This document shows, piece after piece, positions 7,481-16,352 of a DNA stretch of 64,000 nucleotides (positions are counted from its first letter, which is position 1; each line of letters starts with the position of its first letter). Under the pieces are notes generated by a model. That model had not been told where the DNA came from. It worked only from the letters and a program-made list of their open reading frames with translations, and ran no database searches. A program made the position numbers and the translations under genes. This stretch comes from Natronomonas salsuginis (GTDB lineage: Archaea > Halobacteriota > Halobacteria > Halobacteriales > Haloarculaceae): NCBI RefSeq assembly GCF_005239135.1, contig NZ_QKNX01000003.1, forward strand, positions 1-64,000. The letters are read 5' to 3'.

Positions 7481-8463
7481 TCGGGATCGAACTCACCCCC
7501 GAACACCCCGTGCGCCGCATCGCCGACCTCGGCGAGCGCGCCGAGGCCAACGGGTTCGACACCGCCTTTTGCTCGTCGCACTACAACAACCGCGACCCCT
7601 TGCTCGCGCTGGATCGCATCGCTCGACGGACCGATTCGATCCGCGTCGGCCCCGGCGTCGCGAACCCCTATGAGACGCACCCCGTGACGCTCGCCTCGCG
7701 CGTTGCGACGCTGCAGGAAGCCTCGGGCGGTCGCGCCGTCTTCGGGATCGGCGCGGGCGACCGATCGACGCTCGAGAACCTCGGCTACGACCACGACCGC
7801 CCGCTCCGCCGCGTGTTGGAGGCGTTCAAAGTCGCCGAGGACCTCTTCGCGGGCGAGCGCGTCGATCACGACGGGACGTTCCGCGCGCACGACGCGGGGC
7901 TCAACTTCGACGTCGAGGGGTCGATCCCGATCTACGTCGGCGCGCAGGGGCCGCACATGATTCGGATGGCCGCGAAACACGCCGATGGCGTCCTGTTGAA
8001 CGGCTCACACCCCCGCGATTTCGCGTGGGCGGCCGAACAGGTCGAGGCCGGCCTCGACGAGCGCCCCGACGAACGCGGCGCGTTCGACTTCGCCGCCTAC
8101 GCCTCGGTTTCTGTCGCCCGAGACGGGGACGCCGCGAGGGAGGCCGCCCGTCCGCCCGTCGCCTTCATCGCCGCCGGGGCGGCCCCGCCGGTGTTGGACC
8201 GCCACGGGATCGACCGCGAGCGAGCCGAGACGATCGGGACGCACATCTCCGCGGGGGAGTTCGAAGCCGCGTTCGGCGCGGTGACCGAGGAGATGACCGA
8301 GGCGTTCTGCATCGCGGGAACGCCGGAGGAAGTGACCGAACGCATCGACGCCGTCCTGAGACACGCCGACAGTTTCGTCGCCGGCTCGCCGCTGGGGCCG
8401 GACCTCGACGAGGCGATCAGGCTGGCTGGTTCGGCTCTTCGGCACCGGTCAGACCGCGCTTGA
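7477..8463 (+). CDS. mer: F420-dependent methylene-tetrahydromethanopterin reductase-like protein (Mer)
   Basis: A 328-residue luciferase-like (LLM class) flavin/F420 enzyme of the Mer group. In methanogens Mer reduces methylene-H4MPT with F420H2; haloarchaeal homologues are thought to act on folate-type C1 carriers. The ELTPEHPV start, RVGPGVANPYETHPVTLAS, FGIGAGDRSTLENLG and PIYVGAQGPHMIRMAAKHADGVLLNG segments are typical. It overlaps cofE by 4 bases (ATGA). Its 3' end overlaps an opposite-strand small gene by 47 bases. Confidence 0.88.
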   Translation: MIGIELTPEHPVRRIADLGERAEANGFDTAFCSSHYNNRDPLLALDRIARRTDSIRVGPGVANPYETHPVTLASRVATLQEASGGRAVFGIGAGDRSTLENLGYDHDRPLRRVLEAFKVAEDLFAGERVDHDGTFRAHDAGLNFDVEGSIPIYVGAQGPHMIRMAAKHADGVLLNGSHPRDFAWAAEQVEAGLDERPDERGAFDFAAYASVSVARDGDAAREAARPPVAFIAAGAAPPVLDRHGIDRERAETIGTHISAGEFEAAFGAVTEEMTEAFCIAGTPEEVTERIDAVLRHADSFVAGSPLGPDLDEAIRLAGSALRHRSDRA

Positions 8464-8638
8464 TCGACGCGACGACCGCGCCGAGCGTGGCGACGCCGAA
8501 GACAGTCACCGAAAAGCCCGTGATGATCGCGCCGCTGAGCAACATCGCCGCGACGAGCGGATCGACGCTCGCGATCTCGGCGAACTGCTCGATCGCTCCG
8601 ACCGTGTTCTCCCGAATTCCGCTCTCGATTTCGACCAT
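8417..8638 (-). CDS. small single-pass membrane protein, antisense-overlapping mer
   Basis: A 73-residue protein with an acidic N-terminus and one strong membrane segment (about residues 30-56, PLVAAMLLSGAIITGFSVTV onward), followed by a basic K-R cluster and an acidic tail. It is convergent with mer and overlaps its last 47 bases. A hydrophobic helix flanked by charge in the expected order argues for a real gene rather than a shadow. Function unknown. Confidence 0.6.
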   Translation of the reverse strand: MVEIESGIRENTVGAIEQFAEIASVDPLVAAMLLSGAIITGFSVTVFGVATLGAVVASIKRGLTGAEEPNQPA

Positions 8639-8718
8639 ATCGCCCCGTTGAACCGAACCTACTTGTGTGTATCCGTCTCGTCCTCACCGTTCAAGTGGAT
8701 CGACCCCTACGTGGTGGT

Positions 8719-9036
8719 ATGAAGGACGCCTCGATAGACGACTTTCTCGACGGGGGCGAACGCGACGGCGAGGACGACGAGCGGGATGCGAACGGGCGTG
8801 AGGTCGGCGGCGAGGGGGCGGACGGGCACGCGAGCACGGGAGACGAGGGAGCGGATGCGAGCGACGAAGCGACCGGACGCGACGGCGGCGACGATCCGAG
8901 GCACTCGGTCGAGCCGGCGACCTCGACGTACGCGTGGTCGCCCGACGGGCCCGTCTGCGCCGACTGTGGGGACGCCGTCGACCGCCGCTGGCGCGACGGC
9001 GATCGGCTCGTCTGCGCGGAGTGTAAGGCGTGGTAG
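8719..9036 (+). CDS. acidic protein with C-terminal CxxC zinc ribbon
   Basis: A 105-residue protein. A long Asp/Glu/Gly-rich low-complexity N-terminus (residues 1-70) is followed by VCADCGDAVDRRWRDG and LVCAECKAW, two CxxC knuckles that should bind one zinc ion. Haloarchaea encode several such small zinc proteins of unknown role, often suspected of nucleic-acid or protein binding. The ATG at 8719 gives the usual short form. It lies 47 bases upstream of hisG on the same strand and may share its transcript. Confidence 0.7.
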   Translation: MKDASIDDFLDGGERDGEDDERDANGREVGGEGADGHASTGDEGADASDEATGRDGGDDPRHSVEPATSTYAWSPDGPVCADCGDAVDRRWRDGDRLVCAECKAW

Positions 9037-9083
9037 CGCCGCGGCTCCGATAACGAAAAGACCCGTCGCCCGCAAACGGTGGT

Positions 9084-9929
9084 ATGCGTATCGCCGTGCC
9101 CAACAAGGGGCGTCTCCACGACCCGGCGCTGAAACTGCTCGAACGCGCCGGTCTCCACGTACAGGACGGTGCCGACCGGAAGCTCTACGCGAACACCGTC
9201 GACCCCGACGTGTCGGTGCTGTTCGCCCGCGCCGCCGACATTCCCGAGTACGTCAGTGACGGCGCGGCGGCGCTCGGAATTACGGGGCTCGATCAGGCGA
9301 CCGAGTCAGATGTCGAGTTAGTCGACCTCCTCGACCTCGAGTTCGGGAGCTGTCGGCTCGTCCTCGCCTCCCCCGAAGAGGGCGGCGTCACCTCGCCCGA
9401 GGAGCTCTCGGGCGGCACCGTCGCCACCGAGTTCCCGACGATCACCCGGAACTACTTCGAGGAGATCGGCGTCTCCCCGGAGATCGTCGAGGTCTCGGGC
9501 GCGACCGAACTGACGCCGCACGTCGATATCGCCGACGCGATCGTCGATATCACCTCGACTGGGACGACGCTGCGGATGAACCGCCTCTCGATCGTCGACG
9601 AGGTGCTCGGATCGTCGGTCCGGCTGTTCGCCGATCCGGCGGTCGCCGACGATCCGAAGATCGCACAGATCAAGACGGCGTTCCGGTCGGTCCTCGACGC
9701 CGATGGCAAGCGATACGTGATGATGAACGTCCCCGAAGACGCCCTCGACGACGTGAAAGAACAGATCCCCGGGATGGGCGGCCCGACCGTGATGGACATC
9801 GCCGGCGGGGACGGGGTCGCCGTCCACGTCGTCGTCGACGAACGCGAGGTGTTCGAGGTGATCCCCGATCTCAAGGCCGCCGGGGCGACGGATATCCTCG
9901 TGACCGAGATCGAGCGACTGGTGCCCTGA
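9084..9929 (+). CDS. hisG: ATP phosphoribosyltransferase (long form)
   Basis: A 281-residue HisG, which catalyses the first step of histidine biosynthesis (ATP + PRPP). The [11 protein letters not shown] start, [19 protein letters not shown] and [12 protein letters not shown] (PRPP loop) motifs are present. The C-terminal ACT-like regulatory domain (about residues 205-281, [20 protein letters not shown] onward) marks the long, histidine-feedback-inhibited form that needs no HisZ. No other his gene is adjacent, in line with scattered his genes in haloarchaea. Confidence 0.95.
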   Translation: MRIAVPNKGRLHDPALKLLERAGLHVQDGADRKLYANTVDPDVSVLFARAADIPEYVSDGAAALGITGLDQATESDVELVDLLDLEFGSCRLVLASPEEGGVTSPEELSGGTVATEFPTITRNYFEEIGVSPEIVEVSGATELTPHVDIADAIVDITSTGTTLRMNRLSIVDEVLGSSVRLFADPAVADDPKIAQIKTAFRSVLDADGKRYVMMNVPEDALDDVKEQIPGMGGPTVMDIAGGDGVAVHVVVDEREVFEVIPDLKAAGATDILVTEIERLVP

Positions 9930-9946
9930 CCGTCAAGCGGATCGCG

Positions 9947-11140
9947 CTATGCGGTTCGCGACTCCGTCTCGGGGACCGACGCCCGGGCGCGCTTTTCGAG
10001 CGTCTCGTGAATCCCCAAGACGAGCGCCGGCACGACGATCATGAACAGATGTTCCTCGATCGGGATCCCGAACAGCTCGTAGCCCGTTCGCATCGCGATC
10101 TCGAAGACGCCGACCTCCAGGGTGTACCAGTCCCACAGATACGCGATCGGATACAGCACGACGATCGTCCGGGCCGCGCTGCGGAACGCGTTCGCGTGGG
10201 CGAGCAGCCCGAACGCAACCGCACCGAAAACGACCTCCGTGGCGAGGTAGGTGTAGGGGCCCAACGCGGTGATATCCGGAAGCGCCGTCCCGGAGAGTGG
10301 CCGAAACCAGACTGCCACGAGCAACAGCGCGAGAAAGACGTACGCCCCCCGAACCAACAGCATCGTCGCGAGCGTCGGCTCCGCTCGCCGGGCGACGAGG
10401 ACGACCGAGCCGAAGGCGAGCGCGGCGATCGGCGTCGACGGCGGGAACCGGCCGCTTACGGTCCCCCAGAGGACGCCGACGATCCCGAGCCACAGCAGAT
10501 ACGTCGCCAGCGCCCGCCCGCGGCGCCGACCCAACGCCACGGCGACCGTTCGCTTATCGATCGATCGGTCGTACGCGTAGTCCGTCTCGTCGTCGATGAT
10601 CTTCACGCCCGCGAGCGTCACGAGGAACACGAGACAAAAGCCGAGTATCGGTGCCGTCACGGCGGTCGTCTGGACGTAAAAGCCGCCGAGGATGGCGAGC
10701 GCGATCCCAGTCGGATAACCGAGCGTCGTGGTGAGCGGGTTCGTGTCGAGCTGTGGGGCGTGGAGGTAGCCGATGACCCACGTCGGAAGCGTTACGAGCG
10801 CCGCGCCGGGCCCGACGAGCGCCCAGAGCGCGAGCGCGCAGGCGGCGAAGCCGACGGCGGCGGCGACGAGCGCGAGCCGACAGCCACGAACCGTCATCGG
10901 GTGGTCGTCGTCCTCGCCGCGCCGGTAGAAATCCACGTAGCCGTCCTTGACGTGCGCGGTGTACACCGCGAAGAACATCGCAGCCATGTGGAGCGCCCCG
11001 ACGCCGAGCGTGAACTCGCCCGCGACGGCCGCGCCGAACCACGAAGCGGCCAGCGGTGGCAGCATGAACACCGGATGGATCTGCGATCCCAGCGCTCGCA
11101 GATCCGCCCGCACCCCCCGATCGTGCCGAGCGATTGCCAT
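9947..11140 (-). CDS. UbiA-type prenyltransferase fused to a lycopene-cyclase domain
   Basis: A 397-residue membrane protein with two parts. Residues 1-280 are a UbiA prenyltransferase, with Asp-rich motifs at D66-x3-D70 and in IDDETDYAYD (182-191) that would bind Mg-diphosphate. Residues 285-385 have the small lycopene cyclase (CrtYc/d, CarR) pattern with WDWYTLEVGVF and the conserved GIPIEEHLF (358-366). About 11 membrane segments are expected. Related separate proteins elongate and cyclise lycopene to C50 carotenoids in actinobacteria, so a role in carotenoid or other isoprenoid synthesis is likely. The first motif has Ala where UbiA proteins usually have Asn, so the substrate is uncertain. 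Confidence 0.8.
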   Translation of the reverse strand: MAIARHDRGVRADLRALGSQIHPVFMLPPLAASWFGAAVAGEFTLGVGALHMAAMFFAVYTAHVKDGYVDFYRRGEDDDHPMTVRGCRLALVAAAVGFAACALALWALVGPGAALVTLPTWVIGYLHAPQLDTNPLTTTLGYPTGIALAILGGFYVQTTAVTAPILGFCLVFLVTLAGVKIIDDETDYAYDRSIDKRTVAVALGRRRGRALATYLLWLGIVGVLWGTVSGRFPPSTPIAALAFGSVVLVARRAEPTLATMLLVRGAYVFLALLLVAVWFRPLSGTALPDITALGPYTYLATEVVFGAVAFGLLAHANAFRSAARTIVVLYPIAYLWDWYTLEVGVFEIAMRTGYELFGIPIEEHLFMIVVPALVLGIHETLEKRARASVPETESRTA

Positions 11141-11243
11141 GTGTCAACAAGGCACTACTCGGGGTTAAGAATGGGGGGACGCCCCGGCCGCCGCTCGCGG
11201 TTGGTGAGAAACGGACCGCAGAGAAAGAGATCGACCGTCGCCG

Positions 11244-11807
11244 TTAGCTCTCGAGCAGGCCGAGCTCCTCGAGTCGGGAGACGATCTTGTCGACCGCCTC
11301 TCGCGCGTCGTCGGGCTCTTTGCCGCCCGTGATGACGAGTTTGCCGGAGCCGAAGAGCAGGGCGACGACGTCGGGGTCGTCGAGGCGGTAGACGAGACCG
11401 GGGAACTGCTCGGGTTCGTACTCGATGTTCTCGAGACCGAGACCGATCGCGATGGCGTTGAGATTGAGATTGCGACCGAGATCGGCGCTCGTGACGATGT
11501 TCTGGACGACGATCTCGGGGTCGTCGTCGACCTGAATCTCGAGTTCGCGGAGCTTATCGAAGACGATTCGGAGCGACTCGTGTACGTCATCAGTCGATTT
11601 CGCGCCGGTGCAGACGATCTTTCCGGAGCGGAAGATGAGCGCCGCAGATTTCGGGGTCTGTGTCCGGTAGACCAGTCCGGGGAACTGCTCGGGATCGTAG
11701 TCCGCGCCTTCGAGGTCCATGGCCACGCTCTGCAGATCGAGCTCCTGACCGATGCCCGTCGACGCGACGACGTTCTCGATATTGATAGTCTCCTTGGGAT
11801 CCTTCAT
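11244..11807 (-). CDS. tbp: TATA-box-binding protein (TBP)
   Basis: A 187-residue basal transcription factor made of two imperfect repeats of about 90 residues. Each repeat carries the IENVVAST/VQNIVTSA strand, the EQFPGLVYR motif and AALIFRSGKIVCTGAK or VALLFGSGKLVITGGK. These repeats form the saddle that bends promoter DNA. Haloarchaea usually encode several TBPs, and this one has the complete standard length. A TATA box 28-36 bases before its start indicates a leaderless mRNA and possible autoregulation. Confidence 0.96.
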   Translation of the reverse strand: MKDPKETINIENVVASTGIGQELDLQSVAMDLEGADYDPEQFPGLVYRTQTPKSAALIFRSGKIVCTGAKSTDDVHESLRIVFDKLRELEIQVDDDPEIVVQNIVTSADLGRNLNLNAIAIGLGLENIEYEPEQFPGLVYRLDDPDVVALLFGSGKLVITGGKEPDDAREAVDKIVSRLEELGLLES

Positions 11808-11834
11808 GACTCGACTTAAATCACGTATTTAAGG

Positions 11835-11843
11835 TTTATAAAT
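11835..11843 (-). promoter_or_regulatory. TATA box of tbp
   Basis: TTTATAAAT (palindromic core TTTATAAA) lies 28-36 bases upstream of the tbp start, the canonical haloarchaeal position. Confidence 0.6.
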
Positions 11844-11944
11844 GTAGGTGGTCGTTTCCCGCGCGACACAGGTGACCGGTTCGAGTGGCCGAGCGCGATC
11901 GCACGATCGAACCTGTTTTGCCGTCCGCTCCGAAATAGCTCGCC

Positions 11945-12292
11945 GTGAGCGCAGTCGACGAGTGGGAACGGCTGCTCGAATCGGCGGGCGAGCTGACCAG
12001 CGAGGCCGCCGACAGAATCATCGCCGCCCACGGCGACCGCGGCGTGACGGCCATCGAGGCCGTCGGCGAGCGGCGGGTGAAGGGGTATCGGGACTTCACC
12101 GTCGTCGTCGGCCACTCCGAGGAGTACGTCGTCGAGGGCGAGGGCTGCGACTGCGAGGACAGTCAGTACAACCTCGATCCCGAGGACCCCACGCAGCTGT
12201 GTTGGCACGTCATCGCCGTGAAGATCGCCACGCGGATCGACGCCGTCGATCACCACGACATGTGGTACTCCGAGGTCCGCGAGTTCCTTTGA
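11945..12292 (+). CDS. SWIM zinc-finger protein
   Basis: A 115-residue protein starting at GTG. The segment CDCEDSQYNLDP...LCWHVIAVKIA gives the CxCx(n)CxH SWIM zinc finger (about residues 67-90), a nucleic-acid or protein binding motif. The N-terminal 40 residues are helical (ESAGELTSEAADRIIAAHGDRG). It diverges from tbp with a 137-base shared upstream region, an arrangement that could link it to transcription, but no function is shown by the sequence itself. Confidence 0.75.
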   Translation: MSAVDEWERLLESAGELTSEAADRIIAAHGDRGVTAIEAVGERRVKGYRDFTVVVGHSEEYVVEGEGCDCEDSQYNLDPEDPTQLCWHVIAVKIATRIDAVDHHDMWYSEVREFL

Positions 12293-12781
12293 ATATGTTA
12301 GGCGTCGTCGACCCCTGTAGTGATCGATCGGTTCGAACCGCCCGTTGACTGGCAGCATAGCGCTTTTCATGGCGATGCTCTCTCGTCGCTTTCTGCGAAT
12401 TCAACGGGGGCAATTCACCGGGCTGACAGCTTCTAAGCGGAATTACGGCGTATTGGCCGGGGGCAACCGGTACCACGGGAGCTTTTGAGGAAAGCGTCGC
12501 TCAACGTTCATGATCCAGACAGATTACGACAGCGTCACACCGATCAGTGGTCTTTGTGTACGCTGATAGTTCTATCAACATTCTTATCAAACAACCTGAA
12601 ACGTGTGTCGGCTGAACCGGACTAATCGCAACTGTGAGACTCTTCAGATTCGATCTTGCCACTAGCCATGCGGACGCGTTTCAGCGTCCACAGAGGGTTC
12701 CGCAGAGATGACACCGCTGTCCGTTACCCCATAGAACTATATCACAGAGAAATAAATACATTCCTGATTTTCGACAATAGC
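12293..12781. other. 489-base intergenic region
   Basis: No credible gene on either strand. It contains a perfect inverted repeat TGATAG-TT-CTATCA at 12564-12577, a palindromic CGGTTCGAACCG near 12329-12340, and an AT-rich stretch (AATAAATA, 12751-12758) about 24-31 bases before the next ATG that fits a TATA box. The lower GC of the right half matches the start of the following surface-protein gene. Confidence 0.5.
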
Positions 12782-15160
12782 ATGAAACATCTATTTCACA
12801 CCACGCTAACGATTCTTTTCGCCGCCATGGTCGTTTTCGCCGCCGTCCCGTCGATGGGGGCGACTACACCGGCTCCCCCGCCCGCTGATCAACAACCGTC
12901 ACCGGAAATAAGGCCTTCCGTAGACATGAGCGGAGCGCTGTCACCGATGACGAACGTCGAGTTCAAGACGGAGGGATCGGGGGCGGTAGACGAGCTGGTC
13001 GTTGTCGAGCGTGTCGACCGTGATGGCGACGGCTACGCCTCGGGATTCCAGCTCAAAGTGGTTAGCGACACGCGCCCGAAAGACCCGAAAGAGAACGGCC
13101 AAGCCGGACGGTCAACGGCCAAACTGTTCTCGGTCCTCATCGGTGGCCCATTCAAGAAGCTGCACAATTTCTTCACCAAGGAAGCTTCAGACGAGTTCTT
13201 TACTCCCGGACAGGTGATGAGCGCGACCACCACGGACGGAACTCGCGACGTCGGGACCTACCGGCCGGTTGGGCCAAAGCGGTACTTCGGCCCTGGCGAG
13301 AAAACCGACGAGACACCGCTGTACGTCGGGACCGCCCGCGAGGACAAAGTGTGGTCACACGAGAGCCACGCCGTCGAAATGTCGCGGTTCCTCGGGCCGG
13401 ACGAGGGGCGAACGACCATTGAACACATAAGGCTCGAAGCCTGCTGGGACCCCGAAGCGAGAGGGTCGCTAACGGGCAAGGACTTCGACGCCTGTCTCCA
13501 GCCGACGGATATCCCCGACGAAGGCTTCGCCGCTATCTTGGACTCGCTCTACGGTACTCCACCGTTCATTTTCACGCCCGAGAAGCCACTGAAAGTCGAG
13601 TCGCCGGAACAGGACCAGACTGAGACGATGACGGTCACCTCGAACGTCGACGGAGCGGTCGTCACAATCGATAGAGAACGGGTCGGGACAACGCCGTGGA
13701 CTGGTGAGGTCCCGACCGACGTGGGTAGGGACGGCCCGGTTCGCGTCACCGTGGCCGACCGGGGATACCTCCCGGAGACGCGTCGCATGGCCGAGCCACG
13801 CGATATCGACACGCGGCTGACGAAGATCGAGCAACCCATAACGGTTCGGACTGCGACGCCGGGGGCGACCGTCTTTGTCGACGGTGAGGTCGTCGGAGTG
13901 ACACCGTGGAGTGGAGAGCGGTGGGTCGAAGGATCCTACGACGTGTTCGTCAGCGCCGATGGAAAGGCTCCGCGCCAGTTCACCGGCGTCAGGGCCGGCG
14001 ATACCATCTCGACCGAACTCGTGAACGACAGTCTGATCACCAGCATCACTGAACCGTCACTCGACGACACATCGCCCAGCGGCTCGACCGATACGTCGAC
14101 TGAGACGACGGGCGACAACAGTTCCGAGTCGGAACTGATGGTCACGAACACAGACCTGACCGCCGCGGCACTCGAAGCGGACCTGCGCCAGATACGAGAC
14201 GTCGAGTTGATCGCTTCACGGTTCGAGGCGAGTGAGACGACGGTCGGCGTCCGCGAACCGGTGACGCTGACCGCGGGACAATCCCACAGTCTCCTCGGTA
14301 GCATCACGGCCTACGAGTGGTCCTTCGGCGACGGCAGCACCACAGGTCGGCTCTCAACCTCGAGTCGGACACACGCCTACGCCAGCCCGGGGACGTACAC
14401 CGTCGAGCTAACAGTCCGGGACGGCAACGGAAACACGGACACGTCGACGAAGACGATCACTGTCGAAGACACATCACCGCAAGCCGTGTTTGCCCCGAGT
14501 ACGTTCGATGCGCGGACGGGCGAATCTGTGTCGTTCGACGCCCGTGGGTCGACCGACGCTGAAGGCCCCATTAGTTCGTATCGCTGGACGTTCGGCGATG
14601 GGTCGAGTGCGACCGGACCGACGCAGACACACGCCTACGCGAGTGGTGGGATCTACACCGTTCGGCTGACGGTCACCGACGACGGCGGGAACACTGCTGT
14701 TCGTGAAAAGATCGTTACCGTCACCGTGCCGAACGCGCAGCCGATCGCCGCGTTTACCTCATCGGTCGACCGGGAGGCCGGTACCGTGACGCTCGACGCG
14801 AGCGCGTCCAACGACGACGACGGGACAATCACCCAGTACGTCTGGTTCTTCGAGAATGGAACGGTGATGACGGGCGAGCGAGTCACCTACGACGCTCCAG
14901 CGACGGACTCACGTGACGTCGAACTGTTAGTCATCGACGACGTGGGTAGCTCTGCGACGGTAACAGAACCCGTCGAGAACGCTGCCGAGGGACGTACCAA
15001 GACGACGCCAACAACGACCGCGGCCGCTCCCTCGACAACCGACGATACCCCTGGCGAACAGACGAGCACGGCGACTGCTCCCCCGACCGAAGAATCGGAC
15101 GAGGGGATACTCGATATGCTCGGGAAGTTGCTCCGGGAACTTACCGACGCACTCGGGTAA
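12782..15160 (+). CDS. secreted PEGA- and PKD-domain surface protein
   Basis: A 792-residue exported protein. The N-terminus is a Sec signal peptide (KHLFHTTLTILFAAMVVFAA, cleavage probably after SMGA). A unique region (about 30-280) precedes two PEGA domains (about 285-340 with TIDRERVGTTPW, and 345-400 with VDGEVVGVTPWSGE). Three PKD-type beta-sandwich repeats follow (about 475-740, each with a YEWSFGDGS/YRWTFGDGS/YVWFFENGT core). A Thr/Ser-rich linker and a short amphipathic tail end the protein. There is no PGF-CTERM or lipobox, so attachment to the surface is unexplained. PKD/PEGA modules usually mediate adhesion or wall binding. The ATG at 12782 is chosen because the signal peptide starts there. 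Confidence 0.8.
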   Translation: MKHLFHTTLTILFAAMVVFAAVPSMGATTPAPPPADQQPSPEIRPSVDMSGALSPMTNVEFKTEGSGAVDELVVVERVDRDGDGYASGFQLKVVSDTRPKDPKENGQAGRSTAKLFSVLIGGPFKKLHNFFTKEASDEFFTPGQVMSATTTDGTRDVGTYRPVGPKRYFGPGEKTDETPLYVGTAREDKVWSHESHAVEMSRFLGPDEGRTTIEHIRLEACWDPEARGSLTGKDFDACLQPTDIPDEGFAAILDSLYGTPPFIFTPEKPLKVESPEQDQTETMTVTSNVDGAVVTIDRERVGTTPWTGEVPTDVGRDGPVRVTVADRGYLPETRRMAEPRDIDTRLTKIEQPITVRTATPGATVFVDGEVVGVTPWSGERWVEGSYDVFVSADGKAPRQFTGVRAGDTISTELVNDSLITSITEPSLDDTSPSGSTDTSTETTGDNSSESELMVTNTDLTAAALEADLRQIRDVELIASRFEASETTVGVREPVTLTAGQSHSLLGSITAYEWSFGDGSTTGRLSTSSRTHAYASPGTYTVELTVRDGNGNTDTSTKTITVEDTSPQAVFAPSTFDARTGESVSFDARGSTDAEGPISSYRWTFGDGSSATGPTQTHAYASGGIYTVRLTVTDDGGNTAVREKIVTVTVPNAQPIAAFTSSVDREAGTVTLDASASNDDDGTITQYVWFFENGTVMTGERVTYDAPATDSRDVELLVIDDVGSSATVTEPVENAAEGRTKTTPTTTAAAPSTTDDTPGEQTSTATAPPTEESDEGILDMLGKLLRELTDALG

Positions 15161-15202
15161 TGAGACCACTCTAACTCCATCCACCGAGGGCTTCTCCGTA
15201 CG

Positions 15203-15628
15203 TCACTCGGTCCGACTGGGAAAAACCATCACCGGGATATCGGCGTCCCGCACCAGTCGACTCCCGGGGTCGCCGGCGAGCGTTCGGCTCCACGTGTCAA
15301 GGTCTCTGGGCGTAAATGCCATCAGCGTTGCCTCGAGTGTGCCGATCGCGTCGATGATGGCTTCCGAAACGTCCCGCCCTTCGAGCGTCACCCATTCAAT
15401 TGTGAGGTCCTGTCGGCCCAGGACAGCGATAAACGTCTCGTAGATCTCTTCTGCGAACCGGTCTCGTCCCATCGCAACCGTCGTTCCAGCAGCCTCACCT
15501 TGGGTGACGTGGGTGATGATGAGCGTGGTTTCCTCGTCGAGATAGGGACGAATCGCCCGGGCAGTTCGTTCAGCGTCGTCCGGATCGGCAAGCGGGAGCA
15601 GGATCCGATCGAACAGCGTTTCATCCAT
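15203..15628 (-). CDS. universal stress protein (UspA family)
   Basis: A 141-residue alpha/beta Usp-fold protein: FDRILLPLADPDDAERTARAI at the start, a central TLIITHV strand, and a C-terminus ending DADIPVMVFPSRTE. The ATP-binding loop G-x2-G-x9-G(S/T) is only partly present, so it may belong to the non-ATP-binding subgroup. It diverges from a second Usp gene over 103 bases, a common paired layout for these proteins in haloarchaea. Confidence 0.8.
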   Translation of the reverse strand: MDETLFDRILLPLADPDDAERTARAIRPYLDEETTLIITHVTQGEAAGTTVAMGRDRFAEEIYETFIAVLGRQDLTIEWVTLEGRDVSEAIIDAIGTLEATLMAFTPRDLDTWSRTLAGDPGSRLVRDADIPVMVFPSRTE

Positions 15629-15731
15629 ACCCTGTTTGGGGAGTCGTCTCTCAAAAGCGTATGGCCACACGCTATCTCATCGTTTGGACAAGAATCCGAG
15701 CAACTTTCTGTACCGTCGGAAAAGTTAGGGT

Positions 15732-16241
15732 ATGACACTGGTCGTTCCGTTCGATGGGTCTGACCTCGCTGAAGCAGCACTTGTCCGGGCAACTGAGTTC
15801 GGGAGCGTATTTGACGAAGATGTGCTAGCTGTAAGTGTAATCCCAAAAGGAAATAAAGACTATGCCAGAGAACACGGCTGGGTCAGGCAGGACGAAGAGT
15901 TTGATTTGGAATCTGTTGTGTCAAAATTACATAATCAAGTTGCAGACCTATGTCCAAGTGCTGATTTCCGACATAAAGTTGTAGATCGCTATGCTCCATC
16001 TGGCTCTATAGCGAAACGTCTGGGAAAAGTGGCACGGGAAGAGGACGCCTCAATGGTCTTCCTCGGTAGTGAGAATGCCGGCCATCTCGTTTCAGCGGTG
16101 GGTAGCGTAGGGTCAACTGTTGCGACAGATGAGGCCTACGATGTCGTCATCGTTCGACATCGGAGCCCTGCTAAAATTGCCAAGCTCAAAAATGCCTCGC
16201 CGGCGAAAAACCCGAAGTCGGATTTTTATCTCCCCGAGTGA
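15732..16241 (+). CDS. universal stress protein (UspA family), foreign-looking codon use
   Basis: A 169-residue Usp-fold protein. It begins MTLVVPFDGSDLAEAALVRA, has a central SIAKRLGKVAREEDASMVFLGS segment, and then VGSVGSTVATDEAYDVVIVRH, which fits the GS-x-GS phosphate-binding loop. A lysine-rich tail follows. The DNA is distinctly more AT-rich than the genes around it (codons such as TTT, AAA, TTA), unlike the neighbouring Usp gene, which suggests a separate origin. Confidence 0.82.
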   Translation: MTLVVPFDGSDLAEAALVRATEFGSVFDEDVLAVSVIPKGNKDYAREHGWVRQDEEFDLESVVSKLHNQVADLCPSADFRHKVVDRYAPSGSIAKRLGKVAREEDASMVFLGSENAGHLVSAVGSVGSTVATDEAYDVVIVRHRSPAKIAKLKNASPAKNPKSDFYLPE

Positions 16242-16352
16242 ACGCCGAATCTATCGAACGTAGGGTGTTCACAGGTTGTCGGATTCATCCCTGCGGTGAA
16301 CGGCGAGGCTTTCTCCTTGATTCTCCGTAATCGCGAACGATCCTGTCGGATC

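Noticed and set aside
10007-11332. 441-codon plus-strand frame over the UbiA/cyclase gene
   Set aside because: Its product is almost entirely charged (Arg/Asp/Glu) with no fold, while the minus strand encodes ordered membrane helices and family motifs.
12329-12340. CGGTTCGAACCG, which resembles a tRNA T-loop
   Set aside because: It is just a palindrome; no acceptor stem, D-arm or anticodon arm can be drawn around it. I found no tRNA or rRNA gene in the intergenic regions I examined.
16285-16325. Sequence after the Usp gene that faintly recalls insertion-sequence ends
   Set aside because: No transposase fragment, terminal repeats or target duplication nearby; the resemblance is too short to support.
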